Assembly (NCBI GenBank): GCA_963788015.1
Contig: CAWBEY010000012.1
Coordinates: 2,108,001 to 2,172,000, forward strand
Length of the DNA: 64,000 nt
Reading direction: 5' to 3'
Source of the DNA: JBBRHH01 sp963788015
GTDB taxonomy: Bacteria > Planctomycetota > Phycisphaerae > Tepidisphaerales > Tepidisphaeraceae
Shown: one piece after another, positions 27,894 through 36,818 of the stretch
Layout: each line of letters opens with the position of its first letter
How positions within the stretch are numbered: the stretch's first letter is position 1
Position numbers and translations under genes: made by a program
Notes under the pieces: generated by a model
What the model saw: only the letters and a program-made list of their open reading frames with translations
Told to the model about the DNA's origin: nothing
The model's database searches: none

Positions 27894-29675
27894 TCAGGCC
27901 GCCACGGAATCGACCAACAATGCCCGAAACGTCGTGGATCGTTGTAGCAAAGACTCAAGCCGCGCCCGTGCCGACTGGATCGGCTCAGCCAGTTCCGTCA
28001 GCCATTCCATCGTCTGGCCCGTAAGGCTCAGGCTCGCTTCAAGCTGATCCGCCCGTTTCCATCGGCCCAATGCCCGGTCCACGCGGCGCTGCGTGTCCCA
28101 CTTCAAGATCAGCCACACGCTGGCAAAATAAATGGCCAGGAAGGTGAGAACCTCCAGAAGATGGCTGACGCCCAGCAGTTGGATCGCCAGCACGACGAGT
28201 TCGCGCCGTTGCCCCTGGAGAAACGCGGCCAGAAGCGGTTGGAGAAACGGAAACCACAGGACCGCGCCAACGGTCAGCGTCCATCGCCAAAGGCCTGTAA
28301 TCCCGCCTCCGCGCGGAGCGATTCGCAGGTTCATCACCTCGCGCTGGTGCTCGATGGTAGCCGCCAGGCGCGTGCGAAGATCCGCCTCGGCCGCCTGCGC
28401 CTGCATCGTTTCCCACAGTTTCCGCCTGGCATAAAGCCGCGTCAGTTCCGGATGCGATTGCTGCAGGTAAGCAAACGTCGACTGAACCGCCGCGGCCACC
28501 GAATGACCCCCGAGGGGCAAAGTCGGCGAATCTCCGGGCGCACTACTCGCCGCCCCAGCCACCGATCGCAAATGATCCTCCACCAGTTGCTCGGCCCCCT
28601 CCAGCCCGCGCTGCACCTGCAATGAAAGCCTCCGTCGAACCAGTGTCGCAATCGGGTTGAGCAGCACATGAATGATGTTCACAATCGGCCAGAATGTCAC
28701 CCGCTTGTTCATCAGGTCATCCGCCTGCGACAGCCGCAAGGCCGGGTTGTCCAGCAGTTGAGGCACCACGCGCTCGGCCAGCGGCGTCCCCACGCGCTGG
28801 GCAAGCTGTTCCTCCGCGTCGCGCTGGATTCGATTAAACGCCGCCAGCCGCCGCGGCAGATCCTGCCGGTCAATCCACGCGAGCAGCGATACGCCCTGCT
28901 GCCGGCCAGCGAGCTGCTTGGAACGCACCACCGTTTCAGGGGTTTTCTGCTGCGAAATCACCGCCCGCAGTCCCGGCAGATCGTATTGCTCGGGGTGCAG
29001 TGCGCTGATCGCCCAAACCTTCGGCGGTTGTTCCAGGTGAAGCGTTGTCGCCAGCCGCTGCGCATAATCATCGCGCAGCTCCGGAACGGCCGCCTCCCCT
29101 TCGCGGCCCGCAAGCTGATCCACCTTGTTCAGGCAGAAGATAAAGTTGTGTGGATCGTTCCCCGCGGCCACCAGCGCCAAAAGCTCCTGCGGCCGGCGAT
29201 CGGCGTATTTCTCCACGCTCTGCATCCAGATCGGGTAGAGCAGATGGCGCAGCATTTTCCGCGTGATCTGGATGTGCGATTCGTAATGGCTGTCAATGTC
29301 AGGCAGGTCAAGCAAAACCTGCCGCGAGAGGCGCGGCACCAGATGCGTAACGATGGTGTATTGGCCGGGAACCGCCTCATCCAGCAGCTTGCGCAGGCGG
29401 TCTTGTTGTGTTTCATGGCAATACGCAATAACGCTTTGCGTGCCGGGGCCCCACGACGTGCGCGGCGTAATATCCCGTCCAACCACCGCGTTGACCAGCG
29501 CACTCTTGCCAATGTCCTTGCCCCCAATCAGCCCAATCAAATAAAGCTCCCCGTCATCCCCGGTTGCGATCGCGCCCTCCGAAAGCACTGGAGCCCCATC
29601 GGCCATCAACGACGGCAGACGGTCGCCTGTAAGCTCGACGATGTCGTGGACAAGCTGGTGAAGATGAGAGGTCAT
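27894..29675 (-). CDS. membrane-anchored dynamin-like GTPase
   Basis: An intact 593-residue P-loop GTPase. G1 is GGKDIGKS (residues 51-58), the Walker-B-like strand is VLLDLPDIDS, and G4 is LNKVD near residue 185. The middle is helical. Membrane segments occur around WPIVNIIHVLLNPIATLV and in the C-terminal third (LWRWTLTVGAVLWFPFLQPL; LLEVLTFLAIYFASVWLIL). The arrangement of an N-terminal GTPase and C-terminal membrane hairpin recalls bacterial dynamin-like proteins. It resembles the broken GTPase at 4703-6490 in size and plan. The function is not known. Confidence 0.75.
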   Translation of the reverse strand: MTSHLHQLVHDIVELTGDRLPSLMADGAPVLSEGAIATGDDGELYLIGLIGGKDIGKSALVNAVVGRDITPRTSWGPGTQSVIAYCHETQQDRLRKLLDEAVPGQYTIVTHLVPRLSRQVLLDLPDIDSHYESHIQITRKMLRHLLYPIWMQSVEKYADRRPQELLALVAAGNDPHNFIFCLNKVDQLAGREGEAAVPELRDDYAQRLATTLHLEQPPKVWAISALHPEQYDLPGLRAVISQQKTPETVVRSKQLAGRQQGVSLLAWIDRQDLPRRLAAFNRIQRDAEEQLAQRVGTPLAERVVPQLLDNPALRLSQADDLMNKRVTFWPIVNIIHVLLNPIATLVRRRLSLQVQRGLEGAEQLVEDHLRSVAGAASSAPGDSPTLPLGGHSVAAAVQSTFAYLQQSHPELTRLYARRKLWETMQAQAAEADLRTRLAATIEHQREVMNLRIAPRGGGITGLWRWTLTVGAVLWFPFLQPLLAAFLQGQRRELVVLAIQLLGVSHLLEVLTFLAIYFASVWLILKWDTQRRVDRALGRWKRADQLEASLSLTGQTMEWLTELAEPIQSARARLESLLQRSTTFRALLVDSVAA

Positions 29676-29936
29676 CGGTGGCCGCCATGGTAGGACCAGC
29701 GGATCAAACCGGGAAGCGCGGCCTGCATCGACTGGGGGTTTTCATGCTTGAGCAAGTCATCACCAGCAGTGGTTTATCGGAGTGCGCGAGAAGTGAGCGC
29801 AGGCAGTTTGCCGGATCGCTATTCCCGGCATAAGACACCGGCCGACTGTCGGAATCTTCCCCCCTTCCCCGCCAGATCGTTTGCTTGTATTGCAACCTTA
29901 TCACAATAGTTAAAAGATCGGCCGCATTGCCGCCGA
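29676..29936. other. intergenic region, nothing recognised
   Basis: About 260 bp between lpdA and the GTPase gene, both on the minus strand. Only short unconvincing frames occur. The GTPase is upstream of neither gene here, so this space must end the lpdA-side transcript from the right of lpdA and hold no obvious signal. Confidence 0.3.
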
Positions 29937-31412
29937 CTACAAATGAATCGCCCGCCCCACCGCGACGCCCGCCGCCTCCATCACCGCCTCCGACAGCGTT
30001 GGATGCGGATGCATCGCTTCAATGATTTCCGCTTCAGTCGCCTCCAGCTTTCGCGCCAGCACCAGTTCGGCCAACAACTCCGTCACATTCTCGCCGATCA
30101 TGTGAACGCCCAGCAACTCCCCATATTTTGGCTCGAAGATCATCTTCACAAACCCGTCGGTCTCCCCCGCCGCCAATGCCCGGCCACTGGCCGTGAACGG
30201 AAATTTCCCCACCTTCACCTGCCCATACTGCTCCCGCGCCTTCTTTTCATTTAAGCCCATGCTCGCCACTTGCGGATGCGTGTAGGTGCAGCCGGGAATA
30301 TACCTGTAGTCAATTTCGTGCTTGCTCACCCCGAAGATCTGCTCCACCGCATACACCGCTTCGTGATGTGCAACGTGCGCCAAATCGGGATGCCGGTATC
30401 CCCCCATCGACGACTCGGCCGGCCAGTGCAGGCTCACGCAATCGCCCACCGCCCACACTCCTTCCACATTGGTTTTATAATCCGGCGTCACTTTCACCCG
30501 CCCCCGATCCAACTCGAGATTACAGCCCGCCCCCACCAATCCCTCGCTGTTGGCAGTCACGCCCACGGCCACCAGCACCACGTCGGCCTCCACCACCTCC
30601 GACTTGGCCCCCGACAAATGCAGCTTCACGCCCGACTCACTCTTTTCGGCCTTGTCGAGCTTTGTTTTGGTAAAGCACTTGATCCCGCGCTTGTTAAATA
30701 GTCGCTCCAGCACCACTGCCACATCATCGTCCTCGTTGGGCAGAAGATGATCCAGCATCTCGATCACCGTCACTTCCGTTCCCAGGGCGTTGTAAAAGTC
30801 GGCGAACTCGCACCCAATCGCGCCCGCCCCAATCACGGCCAGACGCTTGGGCTGCGCCGCCAGCGTCATCGCGTCCCGCGCGTTGACGATCTGCTTCCCG
30901 TCGAATTTCAAAAACGGCAGCTCTGTTGCCCGCGCACCCGTGGCCAGGATGATGTTGTGCGCGCTGGCTTCCTTGCGCCCATCCTTGCCCGCATAGCTCA
31001 CGCGGTGCGGCCCAAGAAGCTGGCCGGTCGCGATCTCGTGCTTCACCTCGTATTTGCGAAACAGATGCCCGATCCCGTTTTTCAGCTTGTCGGCAATCGC
31101 CCGGCTTCGCCCGATGATCTTGGAGAAGTCGACCTGAAGGTTTTGAAATGAGATGCCGTGCTCTCCAGCCTCTGTTCGCAGCCGCCGCACAAACGCCCCA
31201 TCCTCCAACAGCGCCTTGGTGGGAATGCAGCCCCAGTTCAGGCAAGTGCCGCCAAGGTTCTCCTTCTCGATGCACAGTACGCGCTTCTTGAGTTGCCCCG
31301 CGCGAATGGCGGCCGCGTACCCGGCCGGTCCGCCCCCAATCACAATCAAATCGAAATTGTACGCTTGAGGTTTTTGTTGGGGAGCGGTCTGCGTTGCTGC
31401 TTGTGCGGCCAT
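29937..31412 (-). CDS. lpdA: dihydrolipoyl dehydrogenase
   Basis: E3 flavoprotein of 2-oxoacid dehydrogenase complexes, oxidising dihydrolipoyl groups with NAD. An intact 491-residue protein: FAD site VIGGGPAGYAAAIRAGQ, redox disulfide GGTCLNWGCIPTK (Cys57 and Cys62), NAD site VIGAGAIGCEFADFYNALG, FAD-binding VWAVGDCV and the C-terminal active-site HPHPTLSEAVMEA. An Ala/Gln-rich N-terminal extension of about 18 residues precedes the fold. It is monocistronic here, without E1 or E2 genes nearby, as is frequent for a shared E3. Confidence 0.95.
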   Translation of the reverse strand: MAAQAATQTAPQQKPQAYNFDLIVIGGGPAGYAAAIRAGQLKKRVLCIEKENLGGTCLNWGCIPTKALLEDGAFVRRLRTEAGEHGISFQNLQVDFSKIIGRSRAIADKLKNGIGHLFRKYEVKHEIATGQLLGPHRVSYAGKDGRKEASAHNIILATGARATELPFLKFDGKQIVNARDAMTLAAQPKRLAVIGAGAIGCEFADFYNALGTEVTVIEMLDHLLPNEDDDVAVVLERLFNKRGIKCFTKTKLDKAEKSESGVKLHLSGAKSEVVEADVVLVAVGVTANSEGLVGAGCNLELDRGRVKVTPDYKTNVEGVWAVGDCVSLHWPAESSMGGYRHPDLAHVAHHEAVYAVEQIFGVSKHEIDYRYIPGCTYTHPQVASMGLNEKKAREQYGQVKVGKFPFTASGRALAAGETDGFVKMIFEPKYGELLGVHMIGENVTELLAELVLARKLEATEAEIIEAMHPHPTLSEAVMEAAGVAVGRAIHL

Positions 31413-31573
31413 GGATTCTTCCTTTGCGGTAAGTGGCCCCAGAGAATAGCGGAGAAGTCCCCCGCCGTCAGTATCCCCACCCGGCGCCGCGCCCTGTACA
31501 AAAACATCGCGCTTCCCGATACTCTTGTCACACCTCTTCAGACTCTAAAGCGGCAAATCCGCGGAAAGACAAC

Positions 31574-32266
31574 ATGCCAGGAACCCAACGCCTCGTCCCG
31601 CTACTCGCCTTATTTTTAATCGTCCCCGCGCTCCATGCCGAGCCTTCTACCAGGCCGACGTCCGCGCCCGCTGTCAAAATCACGGTAGACATCTCCGACG
31701 CGCCTGAGCTAAAGGATTTTGCCGACAAGGTGCAGATTGTCGCCGACAAGTGGTACCCAATCATCGTCGAGAAACTACCCAGCGAAGGTTTTGTTGCCCC
31801 GACGCAAGTCTCGATTGTCTTTAAGAAAGACTACAAGGGCGTGGCCGCCGCGGCCGGCAAGAACGTGGTTGCCTCCGTCAAATACTTTACGGATCACCAA
31901 GACGACCTCGGCGCTTTCGTCCATGAACTCACGCATGTCGTCCAGCACTACACGCGTGGCGATCGACCTGGCTGGCTTGTGGAAGGGATCGCCGACTACA
32001 TCCGCTTCTACAGCTACGAGCCGGTCAAAAATCGGCCCCATCCCAACCCGGATCGCTCCAACTACACCGACAGCTATCGCACCACCGCCGCTTTTCTCGA
32101 CTGGGTTTCAACCACCTACGATAAAGACCTGGTGGTGAAGCTCAACACCGCGTGCCGGCAGGCGAAGTACAGCGAGCAACTGTGGAAGGATTACACCGGC
32201 AAAACGCTGGATGAGCTCAATACAGGCTGGAAGGAAAGCCTCCGGCATCCGGAGACATCTCGATGA
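31574..32266 (+). CDS. secreted basic secretory peptidase-like metalloprotease
   Basis: A 230-residue secreted protein of the plant basic-secretory-protein (BSP) peptidase type. The signal peptide is RLVPLLALFLIVPALHAE. The zinc-binding HExxH is HELTHVVQHY (His117, Glu118, His121), followed by GWLVEGIADYIRFY, where the Glu/Asp region completes the gluzincin-like site. C-terminal AAFLDWV and LWKDYTGKTLDELNTGW are family-typical. The stop overlaps the tdh start (ATGA), so the two genes are translationally coupled although no functional link is apparent. Confidence 0.85.
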   Translation: MPGTQRLVPLLALFLIVPALHAEPSTRPTSAPAVKITVDISDAPELKDFADKVQIVADKWYPIIVEKLPSEGFVAPTQVSIVFKKDYKGVAAAAGKNVVASVKYFTDHQDDLGAFVHELTHVVQHYTRGDRPGWLVEGIADYIRFYSYEPVKNRPHPNPDRSNYTDSYRTTAAFLDWVSTTYDKDLVVKLNTACRQAKYSEQLWKDYTGKTLDELNTGWKESLRHPETSR

Positions 32267-33327
32267 CAACGATGAAGGCGCTGGTTAAGAGGAAACGGGA
32301 GGAAGGCCTCTGGCTGGACGATGTGCCCGTGCCGACCATCGGCATCAACGACGTCCTGATCGAAATCCTGCGCACCGGCATCTGCGGCACCGATGTCCAC
32401 ATCTACAACTGGGACGCCTGGGCGCAGAAAACGATTCCCGTTCCGATGGTCGTCGGCCACGAGTTCGTTGGCCGCATCGTCGATGTCGGTTCCAACGTCA
32501 AAGACTTCCACGTTAACGACATCGTGTCGGGCGAAGGCCACGTCGTTTGCGGCCGGTGCCGCAACTGTCTCGCCGGCCGGCGCCACCTGTGCAAAGACAC
32601 ACAGGGAGTAGGCGTCAACCGCGCGGGTGCGTTCGCCGAATATCTTGCCCTCCCCATGTCCAACGTCTGGGTCCACGATCACGCCCACCCCCACGGCCAC
32701 GTCTCGCACATCCCCCGCGACGTCCAATCCATCTTCGACCCCTTCGGCAACGCCGTTCACACCGCCCTCCACTTTCCCGTACTGGGCGAAGACGTCCTCA
32801 TCACCGGCGCCGGGCCCATCGGCGTCATGGCCTGCGCCATCGCACGCCACGCCGGAGCGCGCTTTGTCGTCATCACCGACGTTAATCCTTACCGCCTCGA
32901 TCTTGCCAGAAAAATGGGCGCGACGCTCGCCGTCGATGTCAGCAAAACCCGTATCGCCGAGGCGCAGAGACAACTCGGCATGAATGAAGGCTTCGATGTT
33001 GGCCTCGAAATGTCCGGAAGCCCGGAGGCCTTCCGCGAAATGCTGGGCAACATGGCCCATGGCGGCAAAATCGCGATGCTCGGCATTCCGTCGAAAGAAA
33101 TGCCCATCGACTGGAACACCGTGGTGTTCAACATGCTCACCATTCAGGGCATCTACGGCCGGGAAATGTACGAAACCTGGTACAAAATGACGGTCATGCT
33201 CCAGTCGGGCCTCGACATCTCGCCCGTCATCACCCACCACTACCCCTATACCGACTTCCAAAAAGGCTTCGACGCCATGCGCTCAGGCCAAAGCGGCAAA
33301 GTCATCCTCACCTGGAAAGAAGGCTGA
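32263..33327 (+). CDS. tdh: L-threonine 3-dehydrogenase
   Basis: Zinc-dependent medium-chain dehydrogenase converting L-threonine and NAD to 2-amino-3-oxobutanoate. An intact 354-residue protein: catalytic zinc region GICGTDVHIYNWD and GHEFVG, structural zinc CGRCRNCLAGRRHLC, NAD site ITGAGPIGVMACAIARHAG, and YGREMYETWYKMTVMLQSGL, which is characteristic of Tdh. The usual partner kbl (2-amino-3-ketobutyrate CoA ligase) is not adjacent. It overlaps the preceding peptidase gene by four bases. Confidence 0.93.
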   Translation: MTTMKALVKRKREEGLWLDDVPVPTIGINDVLIEILRTGICGTDVHIYNWDAWAQKTIPVPMVVGHEFVGRIVDVGSNVKDFHVNDIVSGEGHVVCGRCRNCLAGRRHLCKDTQGVGVNRAGAFAEYLALPMSNVWVHDHAHPHGHVSHIPRDVQSIFDPFGNAVHTALHFPVLGEDVLITGAGPIGVMACAIARHAGARFVVITDVNPYRLDLARKMGATLAVDVSKTRIAEAQRQLGMNEGFDVGLEMSGSPEAFREMLGNMAHGGKIAMLGIPSKEMPIDWNTVVFNMLTIQGIYGREMYETWYKMTVMLQSGLDISPVITHHYPYTDFQKGFDAMRSGQSGKVILTWKEG

Positions 33328-33463
33328 CGCCGTGCGCGGCAATCGACAGTGACGGCACGATCAGGCCAGGAACGGATCGCGCTATGGCGGGAAGATTCCA
33401 ACAAAGGTAAATTGCTCCATCGCTGAACAACCAATCTGCAATTAGCCACAAGGGGTGACATGG

Positions 33464-33835
33464 ATGTCAGACCGTCGCAGTTCTCAAGCGGTCGATTTAT
33501 CGGCCATTCTGAAGGTGGTCAATTCCTCCTGCGGCGGCCGCGCCGCCCAACCGGTAGACGTGCGGCGGCAAATTCTTGCCAGCTTCCTGAAACATGTGAC
33601 CAGGCTCGTGCGCGGCGACACCGCCGACGACCGCCTCGACCCATCGAAAGAAAAAGGACTGTCGCCGCGCATGCGGCAGACGCTCCAATGCCTCCTGCAG
33701 GGCGACGCCGAAAAACAAATCGCCGCCAAGTTCAAGGTCAGCCGGCACACCATCCACCAATACGTCAAATCCCTGTACAAACACTACGAAGTCACCTCCC
33801 GCGCCGAACTCCTCGCCCGCTGGGTCCGCACCTGA
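33464..33835 (+). CDS. LuxR-type HTH transcriptional regulator
   Basis: A 123-residue protein with a C-terminal LuxR/GerE helix-turn-helix: LSPRMRQTLQCLLQGDAEKQ, then IAAKFKVSRHTIHQYVKSLY and RAELLARW. The N-terminal 65 residues have no recognised sensor domain. ATG at 33464 is preceded by AAGGGG; a GTG nine bases earlier is possible. It is probably a single-gene unit. Regulated targets are unknown. Confidence 0.8.
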   Translation: MSDRRSSQAVDLSAILKVVNSSCGGRAAQPVDVRRQILASFLKHVTRLVRGDTADDRLDPSKEKGLSPRMRQTLQCLLQGDAEKQIAAKFKVSRHTIHQYVKSLYKHYEVTSRAELLARWVRT

Positions 33836-33983
33836 AATGGGCAAGGCGTCTGCAATCAGCCTGCCCACCCACCCTCTGTCAATGAATCAATGACCCGATC
33901 CATCAATCCGTTGTATATCCCGCCAAGCCCACTAAACTTTTCCTCTCACGAAAACTCTCACTACATTCGATCGAGAATCAAAC

Positions 33984-34313
33984 ATGGCACAACGAATCGA
34001 AGACGCCGGCCTGATCGTGAGTTGCGACTTCTGCGGCACCGACTGGGACGGCCAGTCCCCCGTCATCGAAGGCCACCGCGGCTCCATCATCTGCCTCAAC
34101 TGCATCAAAGAGGCCCTCGACCACCGCACCCTCGGCCACGACCCCTACAAATGCCCCCTCTGCCTGCGCGATAAAATCCCCGCCCACACGCCCCATTGGA
34201 CCCACCCCAACCACCCCGAAGCCCACGCCTGCCATAGTTGCATTGAACAAGCCGCCGACGCGTTCAGCAAAGATCCGGACGTGCCATGGAAACGGCCACA
34301 AGCAGCGCTGTGA
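33984..34313 (+). CDS. small multi-zinc-ribbon protein
   Basis: A 109-residue protein with three CxxC pairs: CDFCGTDW, CLNC and CPLC, plus CHSC near the end. The spacing suggests two treble-clef or ClpX-like C4 zinc sites (VSCDFCGTDWDGQSPVI; GSIICLNCIKEALDH; YKCPLCLRDKIP). Histidines are frequent in the second half (HTPHWTHPNHPEAHACH). Function unknown; a DNA- or protein-binding adaptor is possible. Confidence 0.65.
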   Translation: MAQRIEDAGLIVSCDFCGTDWDGQSPVIEGHRGSIICLNCIKEALDHRTLGHDPYKCPLCLRDKIPAHTPHWTHPNHPEAHACHSCIEQAADAFSKDPDVPWKRPQAAL

Positions 34314-34514
34314 CAGTCAGGTTCGCTTGAGGCCACTGCACGCCCTTGATCCGTCACCTCTGCCAGTCCCGCCAGTTGAAGCAACGGCCCCGCCTCAACA
34401 TGAAAAGCGGCGGCCACACATCGAACAACTGCTCTTCTGGCGCCGGCCCTTCGCCACGCTCAAGCAGCACCAACTCCGCCAGATCAACCCCCGCCGCCGC
34501 CGCAAGCTCCTCCC

Positions 34515-35186
34515 TCATCGCAGCAGATTCAAAATCATCCGCCACACTGCCTCATAAGCATTCCCCAGCGCATCCCGCCGCAGAAACGTCGGCGGCTGCC
34601 CCGGGTCCCCGATAAACGGCCGCAGCGTCCATCCCATCTGAATCCCCACAAAAGCAAAGATCACCAGCCACAGCCGCATCAGCCAGCGGTGTACCGGGTT
34701 CCGTTTAATTAACGGCCTGTAATGGCGTCGCAATAATAGCTGGGCGGACAAGCTTGCTACCCCAAACACTGCCGCATTGAACAAGATCGCCCCCTGATAA
34801 TTCTCAAACGACGCATACCAGAACAGCGTCATCGGCGCAAGCGCCACCAATACCACCGTCAGCCCGGCCTGCGTCGCCATCAGCGCCCGCAGCGACTCCC
34901 CAAAATCCCCGCGCACCCCCAGCAGCGAATTCAAAACAAAAAAGCTCGGGATGCTCAACAGGAAGGTCACAAGCAACAGGAGCGGCACCTTCACCGCCGA
35001 ATAAACTAGCTGCAGCCCATGCCCATTCGACACGCCGCTGAACGTCCCCATCGCCACCCCATAAGCCAGGCCAAACACGATGATCATCCCAAGCAGGTTG
35101 ACAAACGCCCGCGCCGCCGACTCGCTCTCCACCAGGAGCGGCCGACCGCGCAGCACATCATCCGCCCGCCCAAACCACGCGCTCAT
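34515..35186 (-). CDS. polytopic membrane protein, paralogue 1
   Basis: A 223-residue protein with about five membrane helices (NLLGMIIVFGLAYGVAMGTF; VPLLLLVTFLLSIPSFFVL; AGLTVVLVALAPMTLFWYA). The C-terminal signature is VGIQMGWTLRPFIGDPGQPP. It is clearly homologous to the next gene upstream (35183-36043), sharing the signature, the AVKVPLLLLVTFLLSIPSFFV-type helix and the overall plan. The start overlaps the stop of that gene by four bases. Function unknown. Confidence 0.75.
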   Translation of the reverse strand: MSAWFGRADDVLRGRPLLVESESAARAFVNLLGMIIVFGLAYGVAMGTFSGVSNGHGLQLVYSAVKVPLLLLVTFLLSIPSFFVLNSLLGVRGDFGESLRALMATQAGLTVVLVALAPMTLFWYASFENYQGAILFNAAVFGVASLSAQLLLRRHYRPLIKRNPVHRWLMRLWLVIFAFVGIQMGWTLRPFIGDPGQPPTFLRRDALGNAYEAVWRMILNLLR

Positions 35187-36043
35187 CGCCAGCCCGCCAG
35201 TCGAATAATCGCATGCACCACCGACTCAAAAAAGTGGCTCTCGCGAGGCCGAAACCAGCTGAATGGTTGTTCAGGGTTTCCGACGAACGGCCGCAGCACC
35301 CACCCCATCTGCGCGCCCACCAGCCCAAACACCACGATCCAGATCCGAAACACTGTCCGCACACTCGGCCGAATCACCCGCCCTGCAAGCGGCGCAAGTG
35401 CGCCCGGCATCGGAGTAAACGCTGGAATCGGCGGCGGCGCTTCACCTCCTTCAACCTCGGCCGGCACGGAGGTGATCAAACTCACATTCGCCTGCGCCGC
35501 GGCGGCCCGCGCCCGCATCTCATCGGCCACGCTCAGCCGGTGCAATGTCTGCAACAAAAACGCCAGCCCCAGCACCCCGGAGATTCCAAACACCACCACG
35601 TTCAACAGCAGCATGAACGGATAGCTGGTCGTGGTAAACGAGAAGAACGCGACGATCGTCCCAAACGACGCCAGCACCGCCAGCATCACCGACAGCGCCG
35701 CGATCAAGAGCCGCAGCACGGACGCAATGGTCAGCCGCGATCCGACCAGCGCATTGAAAACATACAGCGAAGGAAACGTCACCAGCAGCGTCAGGAAAAA
35801 CAGCGCCGGCACTTTGACCGCACTCGCCAGCACCTGCATCAACCCATCATGATGCCGCAGCGGATCGCCCCAGGTGCGGATCAGCGCAAAGCACCCCATG
35901 CAGAGTCCATAAAGCATCCCGAGCAGAATCAACACAATGGAAAGCCCAACCACAGGCACATCCACCGCCCCACTCTCCAAAGCCCCCACCCCCGTCGCCT
36001 CCCCACGCAGAATTCGGTCCAGCGATTTCACCCATTTGATCAT
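35183..36043 (-). CDS. polytopic membrane protein, paralogue 2
   Basis: A 286-residue membrane protein, first of the two-gene unit. It has about five helices, including LSIVLILLGMLYGLCMGCFA and VPALFFLTLLVTFPSLYVFN, an Ala-rich cytoplasmic loop near residues 165-215, and the C-terminal signature VGAQMGWVLRPFVGNPEQPF followed by RPRESHFFESVVHAI. The extra loop explains its greater length compared with its paralogue. The QMGWxLRPFxGxP signature is known to me only from uncharacterised proteins. Confidence 0.75.
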   Translation of the reverse strand: MIKWVKSLDRILRGEATGVGALESGAVDVPVVGLSIVLILLGMLYGLCMGCFALIRTWGDPLRHHDGLMQVLASAVKVPALFFLTLLVTFPSLYVFNALVGSRLTIASVLRLLIAALSVMLAVLASFGTIVAFFSFTTTSYPFMLLLNVVVFGISGVLGLAFLLQTLHRLSVADEMRARAAAAQANVSLITSVPAEVEGGEAPPPIPAFTPMPGALAPLAGRVIRPSVRTVFRIWIVVFGLVGAQMGWVLRPFVGNPEQPFSWFRPRESHFFESVVHAIIRLAGWR

Positions 36044-36175
36044 GATCGAACACTCCTACCCGGTAAGACAATAACTTTGCAATGCAAAGCATACAGGGAC
36101 GCGAAAACCTGTCAAGCTAGTGAAGCAGTTCTTCGGCGGGCAGGTTCTTCATCCGTGTTCAATATTTCTTTCGGA

Positions 36176-36320
36176 TTATCCTTGCACTCCCCCACCCTTT
36201 AAGACAGGATAATGTTCGCAATGGCCGCATCACCAATGATGTAAACCCATCGCACGCGACGAGAGGGGAAATAAGCAGAACGCTTCTCTACCCTTTCGGA
36301 CAATCCATGTTCTTTGACAA
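36176..36320 (-). repeat. dispersed ~145-bp repeat, copy A
   Basis: Most positions match 63716-63861 when the two are aligned by eye. Shared blocks include TTATCCTTGCACTCC, AGGATAATGTTCGC, CGACGAGAGGGGAA and CCTTTCGGA. On the minus strand a frame reads SLVKEHGLSERVEKRSAYFP and GDAAIANIILS, ending at TAA near 36193, but it is closed by a stop a few codons upstream, so here it is at most a gene remnant. TTATCCT and AGGATAA (36176-36212) form an inverted repeat kept in both copies. Confidence 0.6.
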
Positions 36321-36354
36321 GTGAATAGCCTTAGCAGATTCGATCCTCGAATCC

Positions 36355-36756
36355 TCAAGCCACCGCCGCCGGCGGCGCCAACAACCTCTCCGCGGTCGAA
36401 ATCAGCTTGTCCAACTTTACCGGCTTGGTGAAATACTCGCTCACCCCCAAGCTTTCCGCATACATCTGGTGCCGCTTCCCAGGATTCCCCGTCAGCATAA
36501 TCACATGCGGCGTCGCATTCTTTGGCTTGCGCGCCTTGATCTTTTCCAACACCAGGAACCCGCTCCGCCCCGGCAGCATCATGTCCAGGATCACCAGATC
36601 CGGCAGATTCCGCTCCGCCAGCTCCACCGCCTTATTCCCATTGCTGGCCATTTCCACAATCGCCCCGGTCGGCTCGAACGCCGCCTGCATGCTCGTGAGA
36701 ATGTCCGAGTCGTCATCAACCAGAAGAACGCGTTTGCCGTCAAGTACTTGGCTCAT
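36355..36756 (-). CDS. single-domain response regulator
   Basis: A 133-residue CheY-like receiver with intact phosphorylation machinery: RVLLVDDDSD acidic pocket, LVILDMMLPGRSG phosphoacceptor Asp, VIMLTGNPG (Thr) and YFTKPVKLDKLI (Lys). It has no output domain. ATG at 36756 was chosen because GGAGGT lies ten bases upstream; an earlier ATG would add seven residues. It is divergent from murI. The cognate kinase is not in the window. Confidence 0.88.
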   Translation of the reverse strand: MSQVLDGKRVLLVDDDSDILTSMQAAFEPTGAIVEMASNGNKAVELAERNLPDLVILDMMLPGRSGFLVLEKIKARKPKNATPHVIMLTGNPGKRHQMYAESLGVSEYFTKPVKLDKLISTAERLLAPPAAVA

Positions 36757-36818
36757 CAGTAAATAAACCTCCATGCCACCCCATCTGAGATAACTGAGTC
36801 TTTCACTCCCAACACCAA

